Origin: Hevea brasiliensis
Lineage: Eukaryota; Streptophyta; Magnoliopsida; Malpighiales; Euphorbiaceae
Assembly (NCBI RefSeq): GCF_030052815.1
Contig: NC_079504.1
Span: 46,798,507 to 46,862,506 of the forward strand
Direction: 5' to 3'
DNA: 64,000 nt
A program made the translations under genes and the position numbers. A model generated the notes under the pieces. It saw only the letters and a list, made by a program, of their open reading frames with translations. It ran no database searches and was not told where the DNA came from. Below are positions 43,038 to 54,585 of this stretch, piece after piece. Numbering within the stretch: position 1 is the stretch's first letter; each line of letters starts with the position of its first letter.

Positions 43038-43803
43038 AGAGTATGAGAGAGAATTTATCAGACTGAGCCGATATGAAAAAGAGATAGTTCCCACAGAAGC
43101 TGAGAGGTGTAGAAGGTTTGAAGAGGGGTTGAATGACAGTATTAAGCTACATATCACTGCCTTGGGGATTACTTGTTTTGCTCAGTTAATCGAAGCTGCA
43201 TTGAAATTTGAGAGGGTCAGAGTAAGTGAATAGAGTCGAAAAGATAAGCAGCGTAACAGAAAATTGGGATCGGGGCAGTCAAGTATACCGACTGATAGTA
43301 AGAAGCTTAAGGGTTGACAGGACCAGACACAGGGCCAGAGAGTTTGGGATATCTATAGCCAGCTCTCTGGGCATAGTAATAAGGGGATCAGCCCCAATGC
43401 CAGAATGTATGCATTGTGGTAAGAGACATAGAGGGGAGTGTCGACTGTTAACGGGAGGGTGTTTCAAGTGTGGGGCTATGGATCATTTCATAAGAGATTG
43501 CCCCTAGAGGAGTGGTTCAACAGCTCCAGCACAAGCTGATAGACCTGCCCCCACAATGCAAAGGGGTAGAAGACCTGGTAGAGCAGAGAAGACTGATAAT
43601 TCATAGAAGGCTATTTCTGAGATGGTTGAAAGGCCCAAAGCTAAAGTGGCACCACGGGTATATGCCATGGAAGCTCGGGAGGAACCAGACTCAGATATTG
43701 ATGAGGCAACACAAGGAAGTGGAGAAGCAAGGAGGTAGTAGATTTCTTAAACATTTACATCAGGTAAATTTTAAGGATGAAATTTTATTTAGAGGGGAAG
43801 AAT
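43038..43803 (+). pseudogene. Element A gag, second part, ending in a pol deletion scar
   Basis: Continues EYEREFIRLSRYEKEIVPTEAERCRRFEEGL from the first part, then a TAG after VRVSE and a frameshift. The knuckles CMHCGKRHRGEC and CFKCGAMDHFIRDC follow, then a stop. The linker RPAPTMQRGRRPGRAEKT reaches YAMEAREEPDSD at the edge of protease. Beyond about 43690 the sequence resembles the chromodomain end and 3' UTR of element B (near 49800-49900), so protease to integrase were removed by one deletion. Confidence 0.8.
43790..43803 (+). other. Element A polypurine tract
   Basis: TAGAGGGGAAGAAT directly before the 3' LTR start TGTAACGCCC. Confidence 0.85.
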
Positions 43804-46800
43804 TGTAACGCCCTCACTTTAGCTAGTCCGTACATTCTGCTGTTTCGATGACTAATGTTTGTTTGGACATCCAGAATGTCTGGAACTATATGTAAACTAG
43901 AGTGAGGATTTATTAATAGTTTAAATAATGACAAGAAAAATTAAGAAAAAAATTTAAGAAATGAAATACAATAAGGTTAGATGAGCTGGGGCTACAGTGA
44001 TGGGTAACCTTAACGAAAAGTGGCTGTAAAGACAGTTGTCGACCCTAGACCCATGGGGAAGCCTTGTGAAATAATTTTTGGAACCCCAGTGAAGAGTTAT
44101 TGAAGCTTAGATGACAATAGAATGCTAAGAAAATATTGAGAAAAATTTTCTAAATCGGTACAGACAATTTTAGCTCATTAAGCACAACGAAGGGCATTTT
44201 GGTCATTTCACCTTCAGAGATGATTTTTTACTAACTTGTCCATTTAAGTAAGTGAGATTTATGACATAAAATATGAATAAATATTGATGAAAAATTAATT
44301 AAAAATAAGTAAAAGAAAGAAGAAAGAAAAAGAAAAATAAAAAGAAATAAAAATCAAATTATGACATAAGCATGAGTCATGATAATGCAATTAAAAATTC
44401 TTCCACCAATCATAATTAGACAACCATAAGAATAAAAGGTGAAAGGAGATAATTCAAATAAAAAATGCCATCTTCTTCCTTGCTCCCAATGTTGGCCGAA
44501 ATCCATTAGAGCGAGAGACCACCATTTTTATTCACTTCAAGCTCCATCTCCCACTTAATTACACTATAAAAACCCTTACTCCTTTCACTAAAATTAATCC
44601 TTACACCTTGACCAAGCTTGAGGCAGCAAAAAGAAGAGGAAAGAAAGAGGTTTAATAAGCTTGGAAATTGACTCAAGTAAGGTAAGTGCCAAATCCCTTC
44701 CCTCTCTCTTTATATTCTTGATTAGGACTAAGAATTAAGTTAGAAATTGAAGGAATTGAACAAAAATAAGCATGTTAGGGCACTCTTTAATTTTTGGCAA
44801 CCATGAACAAGTTAGGGATTGATGACTTTCAATTGAATTAAAATGATGTAGAGATGTCTTTTGATGTGTATAAGTAAATTGAAATCCTAAATTGTATGTG
44901 TAGTGCAAAATTGGAGAAATTGGGAATTAGGGTTTGAGCTAAATTAGGGTTTTGTTAAATTGATAGTGAATTGGTGTTTTAATGGTCAATTAGTAACCAT
45001 TTGAGGTGAATTGACCTTAATTTAGTGTGAATTGTGGCATTGAAGGTGAAAGGGTTAGGCTGCCCTATGTCCCAGGAATTCTGGACTTGAGTCCAATCTG
45101 TTTGGGTAGTAATAACTTAACTTGTGTAGCTTCAATACTTGGGTATAAGGCCAATTGGAGGTGAGATTAGAGACATAATGCCACATTTTTTATGAAGAGA
45201 TCCTGCCCAGAAAACCAACCTAAAGTGACCTAAAATTTGCCTAAATCAGGGTATCCCAATTCTGGACCTATAAAATGATCAAATGAACAATGTTTGTTCA
45301 ATTGGCATTAACTTTGTGTAGAGAGGTCCAAATAACCTGGTTTTTAAACCCATGGAAAGCTTAGACAATTTATAACAACATTCATGAAGAACAGAAACCC
45401 AAATTTTGACCATAACCAATTCAAATTGCTAGCCAAAATTAGAACACCAAAACTGCCAGAACCAAATCTGCCCATAAAATCGGGGAATGGACCAATCCTG
45501 CCAGTTATGGTAAAAATGCTATAATTTGAGCTACAAAACTCCAAATGGAGTGATTTGAAAATGGAATTAAAGATGACACATTAAGGAACAACTTTGATGA
45601 AGAAAGTTTAGCTAAATTCTCACTGTAGATTGGTCCAATGGAACAGTAAACATAGGCAATGAAATCTGAAAATTTGAAATGACCTCTAATGAGCCTTGAA
45701 TTGAGTTTGGCAACCGATGCCAACAAATGTAATATCCAAAATGTGGTATTATAATGTAATTAGAACTTGCATACCTATCATTATTGAAAAAGTCTACATT
45801 TATGCGTGAATAGTAAGGTGAATAGTAACCACCAAATACTAAGTGCAAAGAACTAAACAATCAACTTTGTTAATATGTCCTAGTATGCCTAAAATGATTG
45901 GTTTAGATAGATTGGCATGCCAATAGGGTTTCGATAGCAATACTGCATATGGCTTTATGCCATTTCATGATTCATGGCTTTAGTGCTTTTTAGTGATGTT
46001 ATGGCTTTTGACCATTTTGATACTCTTGACATATTTGGCTTTTTGCCCGATGATTACTATGGCTTGTTAGCCGTTCTGTTGCACACCTGGAGATACTTTG
46101 TGACTGATGGTGTGATGGCCTGAGGTACTTGGTACCCAGTTCCAGTTTACCTATTTATCCAATCCAGTCAACTGGTATAGGTTACTTGGGTAATGAAAAT
46201 AAGTCTTAAAGATTTGCAACCATGAAATGAACATAAAATTTATAAAATTAAAGATATTACAAACAATTATAAAAAATTTTAGTCTGAATAAATTAACAGT
46301 ATAATTTCTTATTTTTATTTGTTTAGTTTATTTTTATTTTATATTGGCACCACTAAGCATTATTGTTAGCGCGTCGCTATTTGCCACGCGTAGGTACTGC
46401 AGACCAAGAGCGAGAGCCCAGTAGGCCTTAGACTAGGAATTGGAGTTTTGATCTGCATTAGGTCACAGTGTCACCTCATCCAGCAATGCACATTTTGGTA
46501 GACTTTATTAGTCTTGTATTTTATTTTTGAAAATTTGTAATTAAATTTTGGACATGTAATGTAAATTATATATTTTGTACATTAAATATGCATATGATGT
46601 AAATTAATAAAGTTTGCAATTTCATATTTGAATTGTGTATGTATTGAAATGATTCAGAATTTCATATGTATTTATGTGAGTGAGATTAAATCGATGATTT
46701 GAATGAGAATATGAGAATGAAAATATTTATAAAATTATTTTTCAATCAGGTGGGAACTCGTTAAAATATTAATAAATTAGGGAAAACTCCGTCAGTTTCT

Positions 46801-46935
46801 CCGGTAAATAAATTGACCCAAATTAATAAAATAAATGTGAATAATAAGAAATATAATAAGTTAAGTTAAGATGCTCCTTCACCGAGTGTGATATGCCTCG
46901 TTCGACTACACTATAGATGGGTGAGGGGTGTCACA
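43804..46935 (+). repeat. Element A 3' LTR (3132 bp)
   Basis: Starts TGTAACGCCCTCACTTTAGC and ends GATGGGTGAGGGGTGTCACA. Visibly more diverged from its partner than the two D LTRs are from each other. Contains GGGCATTTTGGTCATTTCA (44192-44210), GGC-N5-GCC words (about 45948-46075) and the hairpin CTAAGC-ATTATT-GTTAG (46353-46369, one arm base lost). Confidence 0.92.
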
Positions 46936-48085
46936 AGCTTCCTTTCCAATGTCATATCGGCCTTAGTAGTTAGGAACTGATAAGAAAGGGCTGTGAAGCA
47001 TACCTAGCAAATGTGGTTGATACCAAGAAGGCTGGGTCTAGCCTCCAAGATATACCCACTGTATGTGACTTTCAGGATGTGTTTCCAGAGGAATTACTTA
47101 GTTCACCACTGAAAAGAGAAGTAGAGTTTGCAATTTAGCACCGATATCAATTGCTCCTTATAGGATGGCATCGACGAAGTTAAAGGAGTTAAAAGTACAG
47201 TTGCAAGAACTATTAGATAAGGGGTTTATATGCCCTAGCGTATCGCCATGGGGAGCACCGGTGTTGTTTGTAAAGAAGAAGGATGGGACATTGAGATTAT
47301 ACATAGACTACCGGTAATTGAATAAAGTGACGATAAAGAATAAGCATCCTTTGCCCAGGATAGAAAATATGTTTGATCAGTTAAAGGGAGCAGGTAATCT
47401 CTCCAAGATTGATCTTAGATCAGGGTATCATCAGCTAAAAGTAAAGGAGGTGGATGTACCTAAGACTACTTTCAGGACCCGGTATGGGCATTATGAATTT
47501 TTGATGATGCCATTCGGGTTGACACATGTACCAGCGGCATTCATGGACCTTATGAACAATATCTTCCATCCTTATTTGGATCGATTTGTAGTGATCTTTA
47601 TTGATGCTATACTGGTGTATTCCAAGGACCGGTATGAACATGATAAATAGTTGAGGATTGTATTACAGACTTTGAGGGAGAAGAAGTTGTATGCTAAGTT
47701 ATCCAAATGTGAATTCTGATTAAATGAGATTTCTTTCCTTGGACACATAGTATCAGCTGATGGGATTAGAGTGGATTCCAAGAAGATAGAAGCTATAGTG
47801 GAATGGAAGCCACCTAAGAATGCAATGGAAGTTAGACGTTTTTTAGCAGGCTACTATAGGAGATTTGTGAAAGGATTCTCTCTTATAACAGCTCTATTGA
47901 CTAAGCTACTGCATAAGAATGTGAAGTTTGACTAGAATGAAAAGTGCCAAGCTAGTTTTGAGAAATTGAAGGCTATGCTTACTGAAGCGCCAGTGTTGAC
48001 ACAATCCGTATCAGGGAGAGACTTTGTGGTTTATAGTGATGCCTCTCATAATTGGTTTGGGTGTGTTCTAATGCAATAAGGAAAA
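46936..48085 (+). pseudogene. Element B reverse transcriptase
   Basis: Resumes FLSNVISA after element A, shifts frame, reads CEAYLANVVDTKKAG, DVFPEEL and [21 protein letters not shown] blocks, then a stop in DYR-stop-LN. The open part 47318-47650 has [25 protein letters not shown] and [12 protein letters not shown]. The catalytic box is [10 protein letters not shown]: the second aspartate is Ala (codon 47606-47608). A further stop follows at 47648. Clearly inactive. Confidence 0.88.
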
Positions 48086-48495
48086 GTGGTTGCTTATGCT
48101 TCTAGGCAGCTAAAACCACATGAAAAGAACTACCCTACCCATGATCTTGAATTGGTAGCAATTGTATTTGCATTGAAGATATGGAGGCATTACCTATATG
48201 GTGAAAACTGTTATGTCTACATGGATCACAAAAGTTTAAATATTTGCCAACCCAGAAGGAATTCAACCTGAGGCAGAAAAGATGGATTAACTTCTTAAAC
48301 GATTATGATTGTGTTATTGACTATCACCCTGGGAAGGCCAATGTGGTGGTAGATGCACTTAGTAGAAAGTCATTGGTGACATTAAGGACTTTGAATGCTC
48401 ATTTGGCTTTTGGCACAAGATGGGGCTATATTAGTCGAATTACAAGTAAAGTCGAGTCTACTATAGTAGGTGTAAGAAATGTAGAAGATAGATGA
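48086..48495 (+). pseudogene. Element B RNase H
   Basis: [37 protein letters not shown], with the catalytic glutamate context DLEL and [10 protein letters not shown]. After a frameshift at about 48245 come RQKRWINFLNDYDCVIDYHPGKANVVVDALSRK. Homologous to the RNase H at the left window edge. Confidence 0.85.
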
Positions 48496-48499
48496 GAAG

Positions 48500-49908
48500 T
48501 TGATGACCATTATGGGCCAAATTCAAGAGGGCAAGGAGAATGGGTATGAGATAAAGGAAGATGGGTGCTTATACTACAAAGGAAGAATGCGTGTGCCGGA
48601 TGATGAAGAGTTGAAGAAGAGCATTCTGAAAGAGGCACACAGTAACTTTTATGCTATGCACCCTGGGAGTACAAAGATGTATCGTGATTTGAAATCTCAT
48701 TATTAGTGGCTCGATATGAAGAAGGACATTATTGATTATGTTACTAGATGCTTGATATGTCAGCAAGTTAAGGCAAAGTACCAAGTTCCATCAGGTTTAC
48801 TACAACCTATAGCTATACTTGAGTGGAAATGGAACCATATTATGATGGATTTTATCATTGGTCTACCTCTCACACAAAAAAAGTATGATGCAATGTGGGT
48901 AATAGTAAATAGATTGACAAAGTCAGCTCACTTTCTACCAGTTAGAACTGACTACTCACTGGAGAAGTTAGCCAAATTGTATATAAGTGAGATAGTTCAG
49001 TTACATGGGGTGCTAGTGTCGATCACATCAGATCAAGACCCGAGGTTTACATTTAGGTTTTGGAAGAAGTTACAAGAGCCTTGGGTACACATTTGCATTA
49101 TAGCACAACTTTTCATTCTCAGACAAATGGGCAGTTAGAAAGAGTAATCCAGATATTTAAGGATATGTTAAGAAGCTGTATTATGGAATTTGAAGGAAGT
49201 TGGAACAGGTATCTCCCATTAGCAGAGTTTGCATATAATAATAGTTATTAGGCAAGTTCAAAGATGGGCCTTTATGAAGCATTGTATGGGAGAAAAGTGC
49301 AGGACACCCTTATGCTGGACAGAATTTGGTGAAGATAAGATTGTGGGACCAGATTTGGTGAAACAGACTGAGAAGGAGGTAAAGGTGATCAGAGCTAGTT
49401 TGAAAGTTGCCTCAGATAGATAAAAGTCATATGTAGATTTAAAAAGAAAAGACATAGAATATGAAGTAAGTGATAAAGGTTTCCTTAAGGTGTCGCCATG
49501 GAAAAAGGTGTTAAGATTTGGGAAGAAGGGTAAGTTAAACCTGAGGTTTATCGGTCCATACGAAATCATTGAACGTGTGAGTCAGATAGCCTATAGGCTA
49601 GCTTTACCACCAAAATTGGATAAAATCCACAATGTATTTTATGTCTCAATGCTAAAGAGGTATAGATCGGATCCTTCACATGTCATATCAACAGAGGCAA
49701 TTGATGTTCAGCCAAATTTGACATATAAAGAGGAACCAGCAAAAATCTTAGCTCGAGAAATCAAAGAACTGTAGAATAAGAAGATTCCATTAGTGAAAGT
49801 GCTCTGGAGACACCATAACACAAAGGAAAGCCACTTGGGAGAGCGAGGAGACAAAAAGGCAGTAGTGTCCTCAGCTATTTACATCAGGTAAATTTTGAGG
49901 ATGAAATT
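48500..49908 (+). pseudogene. Element B integrase with chromodomain-like end
   Basis: HPGSTKMYRDLKSHY, a stop, then the zinc-binding [20 protein letters not shown]. The core follows with [11 protein letters not shown] (first Asp), [12 protein letters not shown] (second Asp), a frameshift, and [15 protein letters not shown] (catalytic Glu). AEFAYNNSY-stop then leads to YEALYGRKCRTPLCW, DR-stop-KSYVDLKRKDIEY, and FLKVSPWKKVLRFGKKGKLNLRFIGPYEII, with a degenerate chromodomain tail VKVLWRHHNTKES. At least four stops or shifts. Confidence 0.87.
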
Positions 49909-49927
49909 CTCTTTAAAGGGGAAGAGT
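49909..49927 (+). other. Element B polypurine tract
   Basis: AAAGGGGAAGAGT immediately before the 3' LTR start TGTAACGTCCC. Confidence 0.8.
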
Positions 49928-52910
49928 TGTAACGTCCCTAGAATTTTGAACTCTAAATAGTACTATTTTTGATCTGTGAATAATATTATTCAAAGCCAGC
50001 TTGAGGACTAAAAATGAGATGAAAATTAATTAAGATAAGGAGAATAAAAACCGAAGTGACCATCTGGTTATGGACTTAATCAGTATTATTGAAAAAGATG
50101 GACTATAACCCGATGAAGGGCATTTTGGTCAATTCACTTAAAGCGTTGACTTTTTACCGAAATGTCAATTAAATTAAGTAAGATTGATGTATCAGAATGG
50201 GATTTAATTAACTGAAAGAAGTATAGAAATTTAATGAGGACGTAGATGGAATTGTTGTATTTTAATAATTAGAATTAGGATTATAATTATATTTACTTAG
50301 ATATTTATGTAACAAATAAGACAAGGATATTAATTAAGGGGACACCTTATTAATACACCTTATCACTACCATCATCTTATCTCCATCATCTTCTTCTTCC
50401 CACCTCTTTGCCGTCCATCTATCTCTCTTTTTCTCCATTAAAACTTCATTTCTCAAGCTTTAAACACATGAATTCCTCCATAATTTTTATAGGAAATTAA
50501 GAGAAAACCTTGTATTAAGCTTTGATTTGAAGAAATCAAGCAAGGATTCTAAGAAATTTGAAAGATTAGTGAAGAAGAATTGTTGACCAATTGAGGTAAG
50601 TTATGATTTAAGCTTAGTTAGTTGTGAATTAATGGAATTCAAGTTTGATTGTGGAGATTACTATGAATATTGATTGAAATTATGGATGTTATTGAAGGAA
50701 GGGATTTTGGTTTGGGAGAACAAAGAAGAGAGTCAAGGTTTTGGTGAATTGAAAGTTGATTGAGGTTGATTAGGACTTATAATCATGGTTAGTGCTAAGA
50801 AATTTCATGAATTTTGAAAGCTACTACTAATTAAGTTAGGGTTTTATACAATTAGGGCTTTTATAGTAGGAAGCCTATGTAATACTATTATGCTTTTATT
50901 ATGATTATTTGATGTGTATTTATTGAGAAACATTAATGATATGGTGAAGGAATTAAATGAATTGGTATTGTGCATTAAGTGTGAATCTGGATAGCTTGAG
51001 TCCAGTGGGATTAAATACTTGTAACTTGAGCTGCATCTTTTCAATTGATATGAAACCAAAGGCAAATTAAATATAAGACAATTTACTAAAATTTTCATGT
51101 AGAACACTTGACCTTAGACTGATTGGAAGATACTTGAATTATGGCTGAAATTCTTAAAAATGACAAAATGAACAATATGCACTAAATTGAGCATAACTCA
51201 CTCTACTAAACTCCAAATTGAGTAATTTTTGAACTTGTGTAATAGAGGAACAATTCATATCAAGACCATGATGCTAAATTATGACTGTAACCTATCCAAA
51301 ATTGCTTGAAAAAGTAAGTTCAGAAATTTGCCTGGATTCTGGAAGTGACCGAAAAACTGAGATTTGGTCATTGGAATAGTTTTGGAAAAATGACCATAAC
51401 TTAAGCTACACAAATGGAAATTGAATGATTCCAAAACCAAAATAAACATAAGACATAGATCTACAATTCTCATAAAGAAGGTATGGCCTAATTCTTATTG
51501 TACCCTGGCCAAATTTATTAAGGAAATTGAGGAACCAAACCTAAAATTTATGAAATGTAAGCATAATTGTTTAAAATGTGAATTGTGATTAATGCCAATG
51601 GCATGTTAAGCATGAATGGCATATGCAATTTTGTTTGGAACCTATGTTCCCTTGATGAATGAGATGATGATGGAATGATAATGAAATGATGAAATAATGT
51701 GAATATTGAATTGCTAGTGATAATAAATTAGCTCGAATATGTCTAGACAGTAGTGCAAGGGTTGGATAGATTAGCATGCTAAGAAGGGACAAGATTAGTA
51801 GTATTGCCTATGGCTTCTATGCCCAGATACCATTGGCAGGCACCGAGTGTCTGATATGGCTATCCCTTATTCATGATTGCTTTGAATAATCATTGGTAGG
51901 CACCGAGTGTCTGATATGATTATTCCTATGGCTTTTATGCCCAATTATATTGCATACCCTGCAGGCACTGATGTGTCTAACGGTATGACTGCCCAAGACA
52001 CCGAGTGTCCAGCGCCAGTAAAACCCATGTATCTAGTCCAAAAAGTTCTGTTAGAGGTTACTTTGGGCACCAAAATAAATGAAGAAAGTTGAATATCGAA
52101 ATAAAGAAAATGAATGATCCTAAGAAAATAAATATTTCCAAAGATTGTGAAAATATGGAAATATAGGAAAATGAGAGAAAAATATTGTGACAGGTATCCA
52201 AAATCGTTATATAGTTAAACAAATAAAATGACTACAAAAGTTTGATGTTCTAAATTCTATATTCCTTTATATGATTTATGAATATTTAAATGTGTATTTT
52301 TCTTATTTCATACAAGCATGAAAATTATTTTTGTTTGTATATTATACTTTTATTATGTTAGTGCACCACTAAGCAGAAATGCTTAGCGCTATAGTTTCTC
52401 ATCGCGCAGGTCCAGGTGATAGGACCCAGTAGATTTTGGATAGGGATTTTGGACTAATCTATAGTAGTGGCCATTGTCACCTTCACATATTATTCTGGTA
52501 GAGAACATTGGCCCACAAAAGTGCATGATCATCTGTATTATAACTAAACACAAAGTTTGTAATTAAATTTTAAGTTGTATGATAAATGTGCACATTTTCT
52601 AAATGAATGTAACAAGGAAATTTATGTATAGAAATGGATGTAAATAGATAAGGAAATATGAGTTATGATTTTGAAATTGTTGTAAATTTGAGACTTTCCA
52701 ATAAGGATAATTTTAACAGGACAATTCATTAACAGGTAAAATATTAATAATACAGGGAAACTCTTGCAGTTTCCATTTAAAATTTTCTTGATTAAATTAT
52801 GATGGAATTAAATTGATCATCAATTGAATGAGATAAGGTTAGGTGCTTTGGCATAGAATGTGGCATTCTTTTCCTCGGCTACACTGTAGATCGGGTAAGG
52901 GATTGTTACA
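49928..52910 (+). repeat. Element B 3' LTR (2983 bp)
   Basis: TGTAACGTCC ... GGGTAAGGGATTGTTACA. Contains GGGCATTTTGGTCAATTCA (50118-50136), two copies of GGCACCGAGTGTCTGATATG (about 51838 and 51899) and the hairpin CTAAGC-AGAAAT-GCTTAG (52369-52386). The right flank TGAGG is the candidate target duplication; its partner has been lost with the 5' end. Confidence 0.88.
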
Positions 52911-54380
52911 TGAGGTGCCTACATAGGGTCTGCTAGTGCATAAGCACCTGGTGCTGCAGAACCATTAGCATCACTATGCTGCTGTAATAAAACATAAGTT
53001 TGCCCTTTCTTCTCTCACAGATACATGTGAAGCAATATTGTGCTGTCCAAGAAGGACTTACCAGAAACTAGCACAAGCTTGTATAAACTAACATCAAAGC
53101 CAAATAAATTTGCTATGGCAGTTATATATCCTCCAAAAACTATGCTATCTGTGGTGTGCCTAGTAACAGTTTGGTGCCAATGACTAGCTAAGAAGTAGGC
53201 TATGCTAACTAGTTTTCTCTCCATCATACACCATAAGAAAAATAAATCTCTAGCTACCACAATGCTATTACTGTGTCCTCTGCCTAAGATAGTATAAGAT
53301 ATGAATCTATGAAGATATTTCAACACAGGATCCACAATCCTAGTTGCCTTTGTTGTCCTATACCTATAATAGCCTCCATAAGGGGCTATTTCCTTGCAAA
53401 ACTTCATAGGATCATAGATGGTATGTTGCCACTCAATGTGTTTATATCCATCATTCTTAAAACCAAAGATTGCACTCATAGAGCCCATATCTAGCTCTCT
53501 ATCCACACCAGCACATCTAAAGCAAATTACATCTTTATGGCTAGGAACATCAGGCTTGAAATTCAACCTTGGGGAACTCAAAAACTCCAAAGTTAAATCT
53601 TTGTACACTAGTTCTTTAGTCCTAGCAAACTCAGTCCAATTGACAGCATCTAAATAAGTAAACACAGCATCATGTATACCCTATTCTCTTAAAATTTGCT
53701 CATCCATATATTTATTTATTGAAATGGGTTTGGAAACTAAACTCTCATATGCGTTTTTCATATCTACATCTTTAAAAGCCTAAGGTAATGGAGAAGTTAC
53801 CTCCTCTATGTCATCTGCAGATGCTGAAGGTGCTGCTAAAGCACTAGCAGGTTGAGAAGATGTCAATGGTGACTGAAAAATAGGGACTGGAGCTACTGGC
53901 GATGAAAATGATGATGCTGACCTTGTTCTATTACTGACTTACTCTGAGGACACCCTAGGTGAAGATCCTAAGTCCATAGGAATATCGGATGACCCTTTCC
54001 TTTTTACAACATAGGCTTTCTTAGTTCTACCCACAACCATTTTGGTTTTGGTTTTAGGTTTGGCTTGAGCTGGCGCAGGTTCAGGTATTGGTTCTTAAAC
54101 TAGGGTTTTGGTAATGGGTGTCTCAACAGGTGTTTTGATGGAAGGGGCAAGAATAAGGGTTTCTGAGGGGGTTTCTTATTATGGTGTGAGAGGCATTGGT
54201 GGAATGAGAGAAGGTGTTTGGTCATGGGGTAATGGTGGTGAATGTGGTGGTGGTGGTGGGTTCAGGTTAGGGTTAGGGTCAGCAGAAGGTGAAGATGGTT
54301 CTGCTATTTTCGATTTGGCTAGAGTTTTGGATTTTCAGGGTTTGTGGGTAGACCTAACCTTAGTTCTAACCATTAAATAA
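52911..54380 (-). pseudogene. Athila-II extra ORF (ATHILA ORF-1-like), interrupted
   Basis: The open core 53015-53665 (216 aa) parallels the Athila-I ORF block by block: EFLSSPRLNF, ICFRCAGVDRELD, AIFGFKNDG, HIEWQHTIYDP, LKYLHRFISYTILGRGHSN, DLFFLWCM. A TGA ends it at 53015, but the frame continues EKKGQTYVLLQQH until element B's LTR at 52911. Upstream the frame continues through a TAG (EQILRE-stop-GIHDA) into KNAYESLVSKPIS and a Ser/Pro-rich N-terminal tail extending to about 54380, near MVRTKVRSTHK. The coiled-coil C-terminus is lost to element B. Confidence 0.75.
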
Positions 54381-54585
54381 GAAAAATAGTCTCTTTAACT
54401 TCCTTAGAACTGCTTGAAGAAATGGTAGAGAGAGTGATAGTGGACTCTGGTTTTTCGGGTGAGAAAATGGGATAAAGGGGCAAAAACTTAGGATTTTAAA
54501 ATTTAAGGCAAACAACTAGTGGCTTAGGGTAATGCTTAGGGTAAGCACAAAATTGCTTAAGGTTAAGCATGACTTGCATAGGGTA
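54381..54585. other. Athila-II spacer upstream of the extra ORF
   Basis: Non-coding, with repeated GCTTAGGGTAAGCA-type words that continue after solo LTR E at 58258-58380. Ends with GGGTA (54581-54585), the target duplication of E. Confidence 0.7.

Larger units (their letters stand above)
25990..46935 (+). mobile_element. Gypsy element A, plus strand: gag-only deletion derivative, split by element D
   Basis: 5' LTR 25990-30709 (3128 bp after removing the nested solo LTR and its duplication), primer site, gag in two pieces (30837-31372 and 43038 onward), polypurine tract and 3' LTR 43804-46935 (3132 bp). Flanks GGCTA and AGCTT are each one base from GGCTT, the sequence expected in uninterrupted element B, so a decayed target duplication is likely. 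Protease, RT, RNase H and integrase are absent. Only a stub of the gag-protease linker precedes the polypurine region. Confidence 0.88.
25177..52910 (+). mobile_element. Gypsy element B, plus strand, 5'-truncated, split by element A
   Basis: Gag zinc knuckles and protease (25184-25989), then element A, then RT-RNase H-integrase (46936-49860), polypurine tract and 3' LTR (49928-52910). The frame on both sides of A rejoins as GERTG / FLSNVISA, the known protease-RT linker. B lacks its 5' LTR, primer site and gag N-terminus. Its 3' LTR end interrupts the extra ORF of Athila-II. Many stops show that it is an old copy. Confidence 0.85.

Noticed and set aside
54108..54380. Glycine-rich 90-aa plus-strand frame
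   Set aside because: It is the complement of the Ser/Pro-rich N-terminal tail of the Athila-II extra ORF on the minus strand, where the domain continuity lies.
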